Shown: piece by piece, positions 58,001 through 62,954 of the stretch
Layout: each line of letters opens with the position of its first letter
Position numbering within the stretch: the stretch's first letter is position 1
From: Heligmosomoides polygyrus polygyrus
Lineage: Eukaryota; Nematoda; Chromadorea; Rhabditida; Heligmosomidae
Direction of reading: 5' to 3'
NCBI GenBank assembly: GCA_947396885.1
Contig: OX377201.1
Location: 70,902,983 to 70,966,982 of the forward strand
Length of the DNA stretch: 64,000 bases
Position numbers and translations under genes: made by a program
The notes under the pieces: generated by a model
The model's database searches: none
Seen by the model: only the letters and a program-made list of their open reading frames with translations
Told to the model about the DNA's origin: nothing

Positions 58001-60717
58001 TTCTACCTTAACCCTGCCAAGCAGCGAGCCTGGGTGAGGCCTGGTGAATTGTTACCGACCTTCGTTCGGCGAGATGTTCACGGCGAGAAGCATCTTTGGA
58101 GCTTTTGGGTCTGCGCCCATGGATCGGTTTACCGGAGGCTGTTTCCCAAGAGCACCGCGATGAACTCCAAGGCCATGGTGAACGAAATAGAGGAGATGGG
58201 CCGGCGACTCGCTCTTATTCATTCGCAGCGCTTCAAGAAGGTTCTCCTCTTCGACAACCCCGCACCCCATCGGGAACAAGTAAGCACGGATAAGCTTGGC
58301 CAGCTGGGCTACGTTCACATGCCTCACCCACCGTATTCGCTGGACATCTCTCCATGCAACTACCACTACTACTTGAGCCTATAGGACCTCCTAGTCGGAA
58401 GGGACACAAGAACCCGAGCAGTCCTTGACAACCGTATCGAGCAGTTGATCAACACCAGGCTCAAGCAGTTCTGGAAGGATGAGATCAGGAAGTTGGCTGA
58501 GCGATGGCAGCAAGGTCCTTGCCCTTAATTGCAAATACAGTCCTCAGCATCGTTGAGTTGTAATTGAGTTATAAGGAGATAAAGATTTTTTTTCATTTCG
58601 TCTCATTACTTTTGCCCCCCCCCCCCCCTAATACACTTCGCGAACTGTGTTAGCACGTGTAGTCAGGTGGACGCTTTCTGCATTAGAGCAACATTTTCAG
58701 GAATCTGCACATTGAATGCCAACGACGCGTTCTCAAGTACTGTGAGTACGAGATGGCCAAGCAGGAAAAGATGTCGGAGCTGGAGATGCGCGACAGCCTC
58801 CCACCGAAGCTTTACACTAGGGTTTGACTCCTTGCATTAGCACACAACTACGTCTGAAATCATAAATCATCATCTTCACCATTAGTCTGCAAAGCCCTTT
58901 TACTACGAAATCAGGTCATGAAAGAATTTTTGCCTGTATTTTCATCGAATACACACGGCACTCGCGACTCAGTACAGAGTATTTTCACTTTAAAATACAG
59001 GGTGTCTCAAAAAAGTGTATACACTGTTTTAAAGGTGATAACTTTGCTCACAGTAAAGATGCTGAAGAAATTAAGGGCTCATATGAAAGCGAAGGGAAAT
59101 AAAAATTTTATGACACATGAGCGGTACGGATTGCGCCATGCACTCGTCTGAAACCTTGCCTTTTACACTCAACTGACTGCGTTTCGCATGAATACTTGTT
59201 ATAATTTTCCCACAAAGTGATTGTTTCGATTGATTTGAGCTCTCTCAAAGGTTTGAAAGTTAAAGACATACTACGGCTTGCGAAAACGCAGGGTATTCTA
59301 AAAACGGGTTCTATTTGAAATGTTCTAACATTGATACTAGTGAAGCTTTTGAAGAATCATATGAAACCAAGGGTAACGAGATTTCTGAAATGTGCAGAAG
59401 GTCAAGATTGCGCCATGTTCCGTCTAAAGCGTTGCATTTCATGTTCGATTGATTCTGCAAGGGCCGAATGCTTGTAACACTCTTGCTACTACTTGATCAA
59501 ATTAACCAGTACTGTGCTTTTTTCAAAGTTTAAAACGTGACAATCACGTGAAAGACACGTGACATGCGAATTTATTGATTGCACAATTTAATTGTGAGCA
59601 GGAGACCCATTTTCCAAGACGGAGTGATGAAGCCACATTCAACCTGAATAGTGAGGTTAATCGACAAAATTACAAAAATAAAACAAAAACAACAAAAAAT
59701 GAAAATTCGTTAGATTTTCAGGAACTAAAAAATACAAGGAAACCAAGTAAGCCACTGGGGAAGTAAACGTTAAACGAAGCACAACACAGGTTAATCTGAC
59801 CAAGCAGTTACAAGATTGTAACAAGCGTTGAGCCCATGCACAATCAATCGAGTCTAAAATGTCAGGCTTCAAGCGGGTGCATAGCGCAATCTTGGATATT
59901 TAGATGCTTTAAAAATTTCGCTATCCTATGCTTTCATACGAGCTTAAAACATCTCCGAAACCTTCATTAGCAGCAATGTTAGAATCTTTCAAATAGTACC
60001 TGTGTTTTCTAGGATACTCTCCATTTTTCGCAAGCTGTAGTGTGCATTTTAAGTTTAAAATCCTAACAAGAGCACGAAACAATCGACGCGGCAACTTTTT
60101 GAAAAAATCATGACAAGTATTCTAGCGAAACATGATCAATTGAGTCTAAAATACAAAATATCAGACGAGTGCATGGCGCAATCCATACTGCTGATGTAAC
60201 ACAACGTTTCTATTTTTTAAGCTTTTATGTGAGCCTTTAACTTCTTCAGCACCTTTACTGTGAGCAAGGTTACCACCGATCAAATAGTGTATAAATTTTT
60301 TTAGACACCCTGTTGAGCTGATTTTCAGAGAGCCACAAAATCTAGAAAGGATTTCAGATATTTCAATGCATTCGAAAATAAAGGCTGAAATCCAGCATAA
60401 GTTTCCGCGAGCCGTCTCCTCAAAAAGTCGTTATACCGTGCGCTTAGCCGCCTTCAAAAACTGCCTGAGCACTCACTATATGCATAATTGACATTGTGAA
60501 ACCAATCATGGTGTTCAGATGAACAAGTACATGCAGTGGTCGATCCTGGCCAAATCACCATTATTCCAGGTAAGCGCTAGTGCCGTTGTGAGTGAGGTGC
60601 ACAGCGAAGCTTTTTCAGGGTTGTGAAATATCATTTCTCAAGGACCTCGTTGCCGAGTTGGAGCCTAGAGATTATGGACCGGGCGAGGTAATTTGTGCGA
60701 AGGGAGAACTAAATAAG
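18879..60717 (+). CDS. Cyclic-nucleotide-gated cation channel (12 exons, partial)
   Basis: Twelve exons join in phase to 430 codons: 18879-19081, 27028-27091, 27163-27243, 31738-31858, 32304-32412, 41363-41460, 41523-41602, 55230-55320, 56157-56329, 58701-58821, 60519-60569 and 60619-60717. In order they give S1-S2 ([19 protein letters not shown]), S3 ([17 protein letters not shown]), S4 ([18 protein letters not shown]), S5 ([13 protein letters not shown]), a long acidic turret, pore ([13 protein letters not shown]), S6 ([18 protein letters not shown]), the C-linker and the start of the cyclic-nucleotide-binding domain ([17 protein letters not shown]). CNG channels pass Na+ and Ca2+ on binding cGMP or cAMP, in nematodes mainly in sensory neurons. 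Pore TLGE rather than TIGE suggests a subunit other than a close TAX-4 copy; the exact orthologue is not settled. Missing: N-terminus, about 7 residues before S5, about 5 residues in the C-linker, and the rest of the binding domain. Confidence 0.88.
19493..20422 (-). mobile_element. Mariner element, internally deleted
   Basis: Both ends carry TTAGGTTGGA in inverted orientation and are flanked by TA (19491-19492 and 20423-20424), as expected for mariner target duplication. On the minus strand the N-terminal transposase region is present ([20 protein letters not shown], then [20 protein letters not shown]). A deletion then fuses it to the C-terminal part ([30 protein letters not shown]). The deletion removes the first two catalytic Asp residues. 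At 930 bp it is about 320 bp shorter than the related copy at 29728-30979. Hookworms carry a mariner named bandit; this may be a relative, not verified. Confidence 0.9.
20665..20965 (-). mobile_element. RTE-type retrotransposon, 3' fragment
   Basis: On the minus strand [20 protein letters not shown] and the tail [20 protein letters not shown] match the last parts of the RTE reverse-transcriptase ORF seen at 47580-50420. The part in between is mostly missing and there are stops. Confidence 0.65.
21130..21410 (+). repeat. tRNA-derived SINE-like insert with flanking direct repeat
   Basis: At 21275-21345 there is an A-box-like TAGCTGAGTGGC and a B-box-like GTGTTCGACTCCC, spaced as in a tRNA with a long arm, followed by a T-rich run. 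'gcgctcctaattatg' with 'ttatcatcat' occurs on both sides (about 21130 and 21365) as a diverged direct repeat. I do not see a complete cloverleaf, so it is not called a tRNA gene. Confidence 0.45.
22373..24526 (+). mobile_element. RTE-type non-LTR retrotransposon, degraded copy
   Basis: The endonuclease domain comes first: [52 protein letters not shown]. The reverse transcriptase follows: [60 protein letters not shown]. This order, with endonuclease GDFNAKIG and NEIDHI and no ORF1, fits the RTE clade known from nematodes. Stops and frameshifts (for example near 22875, 23120, 23850 and 24290) make it inactive. The 5' end is truncated and the copy breaks off at about 24526. Confidence 0.88.
24527..24790 (-). 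mobile_element. RTE 5' region, inverted piece
   Basis: This stretch aligns, in the same plus-strand direction, with 50170-50410, the 5' untranslated part of the minus-strand RTE copy. It is therefore minus oriented and abuts the plus-oriented copy ending at 24526. Shared strings include 'gggcagtacacgg' and 'cacgtggccctgcgacaagc'. Confidence 0.7.
24985..25120 (-). mobile_element. RTE fragment (post-endonuclease region)
   Basis: 'gttgatggctgttctgggac' and 'cggccttctctccttg' match 49020-49080 of the minus-strand RTE copy in the same direction. It is a short diverged scrap. Confidence 0.6.
25635..25800 (+). repeat. SINE-like repeat with tRNA-like promoter (copy 1)
   Basis: 'gtgtgcgcaactatcatcaa' is followed by an A-box-like GTCGCAATTGGTAGG and a B-box-like AGTTCGAGTCCG. 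The same modules occur inverted at 26265-26440. Confidence 0.5.
26265..26440 (-). repeat. SINE-like repeat with tRNA-like promoter (copy 2)
   Basis: Read on the minus strand: 'cttgtgcacaactatcatca', then A-box-like TGGCGCAGTCGG and B-box-like GAGTTCGAATCC. This matches the copy at 25635-25800. The tRNA-like part could be folded by eye only poorly, and it sits inside a longer repeat, so I do not call a working tRNA. Confidence 0.5.
26885..26965 (-). repeat. tRNA-like fragment
   Basis: The minus strand shows GCAGGGCTGAGTGACTC (A-box-like) and GGGTTCAGAATTCC (B-box-like) about 40 bases apart. The box layout suggests another tRNA-derived repeat. Confidence 0.35.
27028..27091 (+). CDS. CNG channel exon: S2-S3 loop
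   Basis: A 64-base exon between TTGTTTAG and GTAGGT reads [20 protein letters not shown]. This aligns with the R-x-G-Y/F-L-E-Q/D-G-x-x-V-x-D segment of CNG channels, and phases agree on both sides. It lies 7.9 kb after the previous exon because of inserted repeats. Confidence 0.82.
27163..27243 (+). CDS. CNG channel exon: S3
   Basis: An 81-base exon between TTTTCTAG and GTAATG reads [20 protein letters not shown]. It carries the L-D-x-x-S-x-x-P-T-D-L signature of CNG S3. The 71-base intron before it is short. An alternative upstream acceptor (TCTTAG) would hit an in-frame stop. Confidence 0.85.
27310..28015. repeat. Foldback-family fragment
   Basis: 'acaataccgcccgcgtcgcg' near 27315 recurs near 51893. 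The later part (27590-28010) holds two or three diverged versions of the ~147-bp subrepeat ('gaatgcacatagaatcgaac', 'gtttggggagtt') found in the arms of the 33824-36870 foldback element. Confidence 0.5.
28290..29490 (-). mobile_element. RTE-type retrotransposon, 3' half
   Basis: The minus strand contains the reverse-transcriptase stretch [20 protein letters not shown] then [19 protein letters not shown] and [20 protein letters not shown], including the FADD catalytic box. The C-terminal tail matches 47620-47960. It has frameshifts and lacks the endonuclease. Confidence 0.8.
29728..30979 (+). mobile_element. Mariner element, full length but inactivated
   Basis: Inverted ends TTAGGTTGGAAAAAAAGT are flanked by TA on both sides (29726-29727 and 30980-30981), giving 1252 bp, normal for mariner. 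The transposase can be followed across frames: N-terminal [20 protein letters not shown], then [12 protein letters not shown] (first Asp), [11 protein letters not shown] (second Asp) and [13 protein letters not shown] (third Asp). Stops and frame changes break the ORF, for example near 30115, 30205 and 30330-30410. It shares ends and coding sequence with 19493-20422, and fills the intron between the S3 and S4 exons of the CNG gene. Confidence 0.9.
31738..31858 (+). CDS. CNG channel exon: S4 voltage-sensor-like helix
   Basis: The acceptor is ATCAAACAG and the donor GTAGGT. It reads [20 protein letters not shown] then [20 protein letters not shown]. Spaced Arg/Lys residues give the CNG-type S4 and the RLNRLIK motif. 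It ends in phase 0. Confidence 0.87.
32304..32412 (+). CDS. CNG channel exon: S5
   Basis: Between GATTGCAG and GTATGT the frame reads [20 protein letters not shown] then [21 protein letters not shown] is the hallmark of CNG S5. The trailing G joins the AT of the next exon to give Asp, so phases agree. About seven residues usual before S5 (RTxYPNxFR-like) are absent or lie in a small exon not found. Confidence 0.85.
33824..36870. mobile_element. Foldback element with long inverted arms and nested subrepeats
   Basis: The left end GTACCGGACATGTCTTTTGG is matched at the right end by CCAATGATCAAAAGACATGT then CCGGTAC. The likeness continues inward for about 1 kb: 'aaaaagccgcgccggccaac', 'caatgcatataggcccgaca', and 'gggcgagtaagagcac' near 35000 versus its inverse near 36020. 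The outer left arm has a tandem of about three 147-150-bp units (near 34002, 34152 and 34299), mirrored in the right arm. The left arm also repeats a larger block (34500-34960 and 35200-35590). No transposase ORF is visible. Related pieces lie at 27310-28015 and 51880-53215. A clear target duplication was not found. Confidence 0.8.
37110..37330 (+). mobile_element. Ty3/Gypsy reverse-transcriptase fragment
   Basis: One frame reads [20 protein letters not shown] then [20 protein letters not shown] and [20 protein letters not shown]. This is the Gypsy RT core: LPFGV, PxxFQQxMD, and the YLDD box here changed to HLDD. A stop follows at once and no LTRs or other domains are seen, so it is a fossil scrap. 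Confidence 0.8.
37919..38640. repeat. 136-bp tandem array with hairpin units
   Basis: Units start at 37919, 38055, 38191, 38327, 38454 and 38589. Most are exactly 136 bp, one is 127 bp and the last is partial and diverged. Units are nearly identical. Each carries GCCGGCTTCGCCGGC and a larger imperfect stem from CCAGCGTCCGTC to GCCGTACGCTGG. Long GC-rich ORFs on both strands repeat with the unit and are not genes. Confidence 0.95.
39440..39945. repeat. ~200-bp higher-order repeat with 18-bp subunits
   Basis: Blocks starting CTGTCGCC(G/A)CGGG lie at 39492, 39685 and 39897. Each holds copies of an 18-bp unit TCGGACAGCGCGGCGGGC, then a (TGATAA)-like run, then 'gtaaacac.gtagatgc' and 'cgtctcccgtcaacac'. 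It combines a GC-rich minisatellite with an AT-rich simple repeat. Confidence 0.8.
40205..40515. repeat. Dispersed repeat, copy 1
   Basis: 'tgtataggcca', 'cgcctccacgacatctcgta' and 'gattgagta' occur in the same order at 43560-43850. A weak B-box-like GGTTCGGATT suggests a tRNA-derived SINE, but this is unproven. Confidence 0.55.
41363..41460 (+). CDS. CNG channel exon: pore turret, part 1
   Basis: After TATTTTACAG the frame reads [20 protein letters not shown] then [12 protein letters not shown] and ends in phase 0 at GTTCGT. It encodes the acidic extracellular loop between S5 and the pore helix, with one N-glycosylation sequon (NAT). It lies 8.95 kb after S5 across an intron full of repeats. 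Confidence 0.8.
41523..41602 (+). CDS. CNG channel exon: pore turret, part 2
   Basis: A 62-base intron separates it from the previous exon. The acceptor is ATTTAAGCAG and the donor GTTGGT. It reads [20 protein letters not shown] then WHYWEN plus a split Arg codon. The next exon completes that codon exactly. Using the TTTTCAG at 41478 instead would leave an 18-base intron and break the phase. Confidence 0.8.
41650..42180 (+). pseudogene. Mariner-family transposase fossil
   Basis: Pieces in order: [56 protein letters not shown] (first catalytic Asp), then, after stops and a one-base insertion in an A-run near 42100, [17 protein letters not shown]. The later catalytic residues are gone. It belongs to a mariner lineage different from the TTAGGTTGG-ended copies. 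Confidence 0.75.
42626..42785. mobile_element. Small MITE with 19-bp perfect inverted repeat
   Basis: TTAACGGAGAAATTACAGC at 42646-42664 is exactly inverted at 42747-42765. Outside it, 'acgacttgcagagg' and the inverse of 'aaatctttgtcagtcgt' extend the match imperfectly. Total about 160 bp with no ORF. Confidence 0.6.
43155..43268. repeat. TTAACGA-motif cluster
   Basis: TTAACG or its inverse CGTTAA occurs about nine times in roughly 110 bases (for example 'gttaacgacttaacgaattt' and 'cgcttaacgacttaacgg'). The spacing is irregular. Nothing coding is seen. Confidence 0.6.
43560..43850. repeat. Dispersed repeat, copy 2
   Basis: This is a diverged match to 40205-40515, including 'cgtctccacgacatctcgta' and 'tttgtataggcca'. 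Both copies are in the same orientation. Confidence 0.55.
44560..45430 (-). pseudogene. Mariner-family transposase fossil
   Basis: On the minus strand: [40 protein letters not shown], then [40 protein letters not shown] (first catalytic Asp) and, after a stop, a degraded remainder to about 44570. The KVKxLDKWxxHEL and [13 protein letters not shown] strings place it in a mariner group related to Hsmar1-type elements. A stop follows '[10 protein letters not shown]' and another follows the NRRRSEQ stretch. No intact ends are seen. Confidence 0.8.
46075..47270 (-). mobile_element. CR1-like LINE, 3' part
   Basis: The minus strand has reverse-transcriptase sequence [20 protein letters not shown] and [20 protein letters not shown] (the YADD box reads YADN). 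A 241-codon frame (46960-46235) then covers the thumb and C-terminus, with [40 protein letters not shown] and [20 protein letters not shown]. It ends in an (AAAT)n tail (46075-46096, TTTA on plus). One frameshift near 46900 separates the two parts. This is the best copy of three in the window. Confidence 0.85.
47580..50420 (-). mobile_element. RTE-type non-LTR retrotransposon, longest copy
   Basis: On the minus strand the 5' region (50420-49800) precedes an endonuclease frame (49752-48898) with [20 protein letters not shown] and [14 protein letters not shown] linker frame (49228-48326) and reverse transcriptase (48319-47972) follow, with [20 protein letters not shown] and [20 protein letters not shown]. 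At about 47975 the sequence jumps from YSGFTE to the ORF's C-terminal tail, so the part with the FADD catalytic box is deleted. The 3' end carries tandem CAGGTGATA units near 47580-47615. Frameshifts also break it (for example near 49130). Confidence 0.9.
51016..51714 (+). other. Unidentified 232-codon ORF
   Basis: This is the longest plus-strand frame outside known repeats. It contains several Cys-containing stretches ([18 protein letters not shown]) but no domain I recognise. It lies in CNG intron 7 between RTE and foldback-family fragments. Its length is near what chance could give in a window of this size, so it may be meaningless. Confidence 0.25.
51880..53215. repeat. Foldback-family fragment, multi-unit
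   Basis: Several modules of the 33824-36870 element appear, mostly in the direction of its right arm: 'caatttagcacaacaacggt' near 52395, 'ccattagctcgccgcgtctt' near 52837, and 'cagagttgtcgcgctccgaa' near 53021. It seems to hold one arm with two diverged larger units and no matching opposite arm. Confidence 0.6.
53450..54492 (+). pseudogene. Mariner-family element, broken transposase
   Basis: The frame from about 53490 reads [40 protein letters not shown] and [20 protein letters not shown] (first Asp), then a stop near 53968. It continues with [14 protein letters not shown] (second Asp), another stop, and [20 protein letters not shown] (third Asp). All three catalytic Asp are kept, but the spacing between the last two is shortened by about five residues and two stops interrupt. 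The end is close to GGACACCCTATA at 54481-54492. The 5' end could not be defined. Confidence 0.82.
55230..55320 (+). CDS. CNG channel exon: pore helix and selectivity filter
   Basis: The acceptor is GTTTTTCAG and the donor GTAAGA. It reads [19 protein letters not shown] then [11 protein letters not shown]. The YW...T-T-L-G-E segment is the CNG pore, with the Glu that lines the filter. It lies 13.6 kb after the turret exon. The split ENR-T codon forms another N-glycosylation sequon (NRT). Confidence 0.9.
56157..56329 (+). CDS. CNG channel exon: S6 and start of C-linker
   Basis: Between TTCTCATAG and GTTGGT the frame reads [39 protein letters not shown] and [18 protein letters not shown]. It gives the whole S6 gate helix and the A' helix of the C-linker (F/W-Q-x-R-M/I-D-x-x-K-Q-x-M). 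It is the clearest single exon of the gene. Confidence 0.92.
57714..58631 (+). mobile_element. Mariner element with poly-G inverted ends
   Basis: Both ends read TTA, then 14 G, then CAAAAGTAATGAGAC, in perfect 32-bp inverted orientation, flanked by TA. The inside keeps the C-terminal two thirds of a transposase: [18 protein letters not shown] (first Asp), [15 protein letters not shown] (second Asp), then 34 residues to [11 protein letters not shown], where the third catalytic Asp is Asn. A stop interrupts at 58382. At 918 bp it lacks the DNA-binding N-terminus. It lies in the CNG intron between the S6 and C-linker exons. Confidence 0.9.
58701..58821 (+). CDS. CNG channel exon: C-linker
   Basis: Between ACATTTTCAG and GTTTGA the frame reads [20 protein letters not shown] then [20 protein letters not shown]. 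It matches the B' to D' helices, with LPPKL equivalent to the conserved LPxKL. The first base completes the Arg codon of the previous exon. Confidence 0.87.
58998..60312. mobile_element. Long inverted-repeat (foldback/MITE) element ending CAGGGTGTCT
   Basis: CAGGGTGTCTCAAAAAAGTG at the left is mirrored by the inverse ending AGACACCCTG at 60303-60312. The arms stay similar for about 500 bases each: 'ttgctcacagtaaagatgct' near 59045 against its inverse near 60265, and 'ggattgcgccatgca' near 59128 against its inverse near 60174. Each arm holds two diverged ~300-bp units. The centre (59575-59770) is AT-rich and shares about 60 bases with 61255-61330. No transposase is seen. It fills CNG intron 10. 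Confidence 0.8.
60519..60569 (+). CDS. CNG channel exon: C-linker end
   Basis: A 17-codon exon between GTGTTCAG and GTAAGC reads [17 protein letters not shown]. It corresponds to the helix that leads into the binding domain (xxHLxTLxKVxLFQ). About five residues expected between LPPKLYT and this helix are not present. Confidence 0.78.
60619..60717 (+). CDS. CNG channel exon: start of cyclic-nucleotide-binding domain
   Basis: It follows after a 49-base intron. It lies between CTTTTTCAG and GTAAGA. It reads [20 protein letters not shown] then [13 protein letters not shown], with the conserved YxPGExICxKGE strand. The phosphate-binding cassette should lie in later exons; none was found up to 64000. 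Confidence 0.87.
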
Positions 60718-61254
60718 GTAAGACCACTTTATTATACATTGTGAAAATCGTTTTGATAATCCTGCATTGTAGGTCTAACGTTTTTGTTCATTGTTGCCAA
60801 AGATTAGAACGTTGTGCTAGCAAGCTCAGTGTATAAAGTGTTTTAAGACTTGGCCTCAGTTCCTTGAGTGCACGAGGGTTGCTGACAGATCTATATGCTG
60901 GGTGTTCGAAATTCTGTCTGTGCATGTACGAATAAGATCGTCGAAATTTTACAAGCTCATTGCCTCCAGGACCAGAGGAACTAATAAAATTTGGTTCCCA
61001 AACCGAAATCTGGAGCTGGAGCTCACTTTTTTACTGTTACGGGCGGACATTGAAAACTGATTTACACCCCTCTCCGAACATTTTGAACTTTTCAGGCGAG
61101 TTGATGAGAAGGCACTTCTGAAGTGCTAACTGCGGTTTATTATTTCTTGTTTTGAAGTGTTATTTGTTGTTGGGTAGTGATGTTTCATTAATTGTTACAC
61201 GACTGTCATAAATAGTCGTAAGAAATAAGCATAAACATGTGGGACTTCTCGCCG

Positions 61255-61330
61255 TTTTTAAAAAATAAAAATTCGCTAGATTTTCAGGAAGTAAAAAATA
61301 CAAAGAAACCAAGTAATAAAGTGAATTGAA
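61255..61330. repeat. Short direct repeat shared with 59690-59760
   Basis: 'aaaattcgctagattttcag' and 'gaaaccaagta' match the centre of the element at 58998-60312 in the same direction. It may be a remnant of another copy. Confidence 0.5.
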
Positions 61331-61493
61331 GAGTATAAAATCAGAAAATTTTAATTCCTCTAAAAGCGGTTCGTTCCGCCACCTATCTCCAGACAAACCT
61401 TTTTGGTTATAGCACCTCCTCGGTGGCTCGTCAGTGAATAGGGGGCGTTATAACCATTTTTAAATGTTTACAAATTATTAGAGTTGATTTTTA

Positions 61494-61537
61494 AAAAATG
61501 TAGGGAAAGGCTGCATTTGCCTTTCCCTAAATTTTTT
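61494..61537. repeat. Hairpin
   Basis: TAGGGAAAGG (61501-61510), a 9-base loop and CCTTTCCCTA (61520-61529) form a perfect stem, extended by A-rich and T-rich flanks. It lies just before the ATCGAT-rich repeat. Confidence 0.7.
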
Positions 61538-61544
61538 TAAACGA

Positions 61545-61800
61545 TCGATGGCGATCAGTAGCGGCCCGAAACTTCGGCCTTGGAGGTAGTCGAAGTCGCT
61601 GAACACGAACTGAAGTTTGTTTTCGAACTATCGATCGCCATCAATCGATATTGATCAAATTATCGACTTTTCGTGGACGACGTTCAAACGGTCCGAAACT
61701 TCAGCCCTGGGGGTAATCGAGGGCGCTGAACATGAATCTGAAGTTTGTTTGGAAAGTATCAATTGCAGTCAATCGATAATTGTCAAATAATCGATTTTTC
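61545..61800. repeat. Dispersed ATCGAT-rich repeat, copy 3 (tandem)
   Basis: Two to three units each contain 'cggtccgaaacttcagccct', 'gtaatcgagg.cgctgaaca', 'tgaagtttgttt' and 'gatcgccatcaatcgatatt'. It is the same family as 1-190, some 61 kb apart. Confidence 0.65.
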
Positions 61801-61960
61801 ATAGATGTCGTTCATTTTTTCTATTTCTTTCTACTTGCCCCAATCGACGTAGTTAAGGTGTTATTCCTGAGGAAACCATGACACGGATGGCAGCCACAAT
61901 TGATGATGAAAAGTCATTACCACGGCGAAGCCGTTAAGAAGCCGTAAATACGGCCAAGAG

Positions 61961-62005
61961 GCCGCTCTGACGGCTGGTTAACTAATATCCAGCCGTCAGA
62001 GCGGC
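61961..62005. repeat. Perfect 17-bp hairpin
   Basis: GCCGCTCTGACGGCTGG at 61961-61977 and its exact inverse at 61989-62005 flank an 11-base loop. 'acggcgaagccgttaagaagccgt' just upstream adds further short palindromes. Confidence 0.75.
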
Positions 62006-62109
62006 TAGCCTAGCCTTGTCATCATATGTAACACCAACCTCATTCATTAAACTGATTATGTAGAATTTTTTACAATTGTGGCAAATAATGCTTCAATTAA
62101 ACTTGCTTT

Positions 62110-62400
62110 ATTCGAGGGGCAAATTATATATAAAATCGTTTTGAAGATAACGAATTACTCTGCAAGGTATGTGACCTCTGCCTCTAATGTTAAGTACCAT
62201 GAAGGTCTACTACTTCGCACCTTTCACGTAGACTTCTGATCTGGCCCTGAATCGAAGAAGTTGTTCAACTGGCGATCCATATCATCCTCATCAGTGAACG
62301 TTACTCCTTGTATGGCGTTGGATAGTGAGAGGAAAAGTGGTCGCAATGAGGTGGTAGTCCACGGGCGCAGAGGGCTGTATATGCAGTGGCAGGAGCGGTA
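62110..62400 (-). pseudogene. Mariner transposase C-terminal fossil
   Basis: The minus strand shows SAPVDYHLIATTF (SDLAPxDYHLF-like, third catalytic Asp region). In another frame it shows NAIQGVTFTDEDDMDRQLNN then FFDSGPDQKS, the usual mariner C-terminal helix region. Frameshifts and stops abound. Confidence 0.6.
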
Positions 62401-62954
62401 TTGTAAGGGTGTGGTGTGTAAATAAAATTTGGAATTCTGTAAACCCTAAGTCGCAAGAGTAACCTGATGTGAAGTGCAGTACAACTAATTTCTCAGAGAG
62501 GTTTCTTCTGCAAATGTTAATCAGATGTGATTCAACATTTGTTTACTAGTGTTATTTTCAGCTCCAGCTGAACAGTCATGTAGATATCTTTGCTAGTACA
62601 ACTTCTTTCACATCAAACTTTGCACGTTTTAGGGAAGTCGAGAAACTGTAGATTCACCACAAAAAAAACCTACATCGTTTAAATATTCATTAAATTCCTA
62701 ACTTTCCACAAAATTTTTAGCATGCGCATAAATCTAGGGTGTAGCAGAAACAAAAGCGAAAAGGTCTCTGTCAAAACTAAAAATTAAGAACTCATTTCAC
62801 ACCTTTTCAAAGCGGTGAAAAACAGCAATTGTGCATGTAGTAATCCTACAGACATACTGAGTCATATGACGGGTTTGAGCCATGCGTCCTGAGTGAGCGC
62901 ATGGCGCATTCTCATCGTGTGACGCACCGAAAGATCTCAGCTCTTCTACATTTT

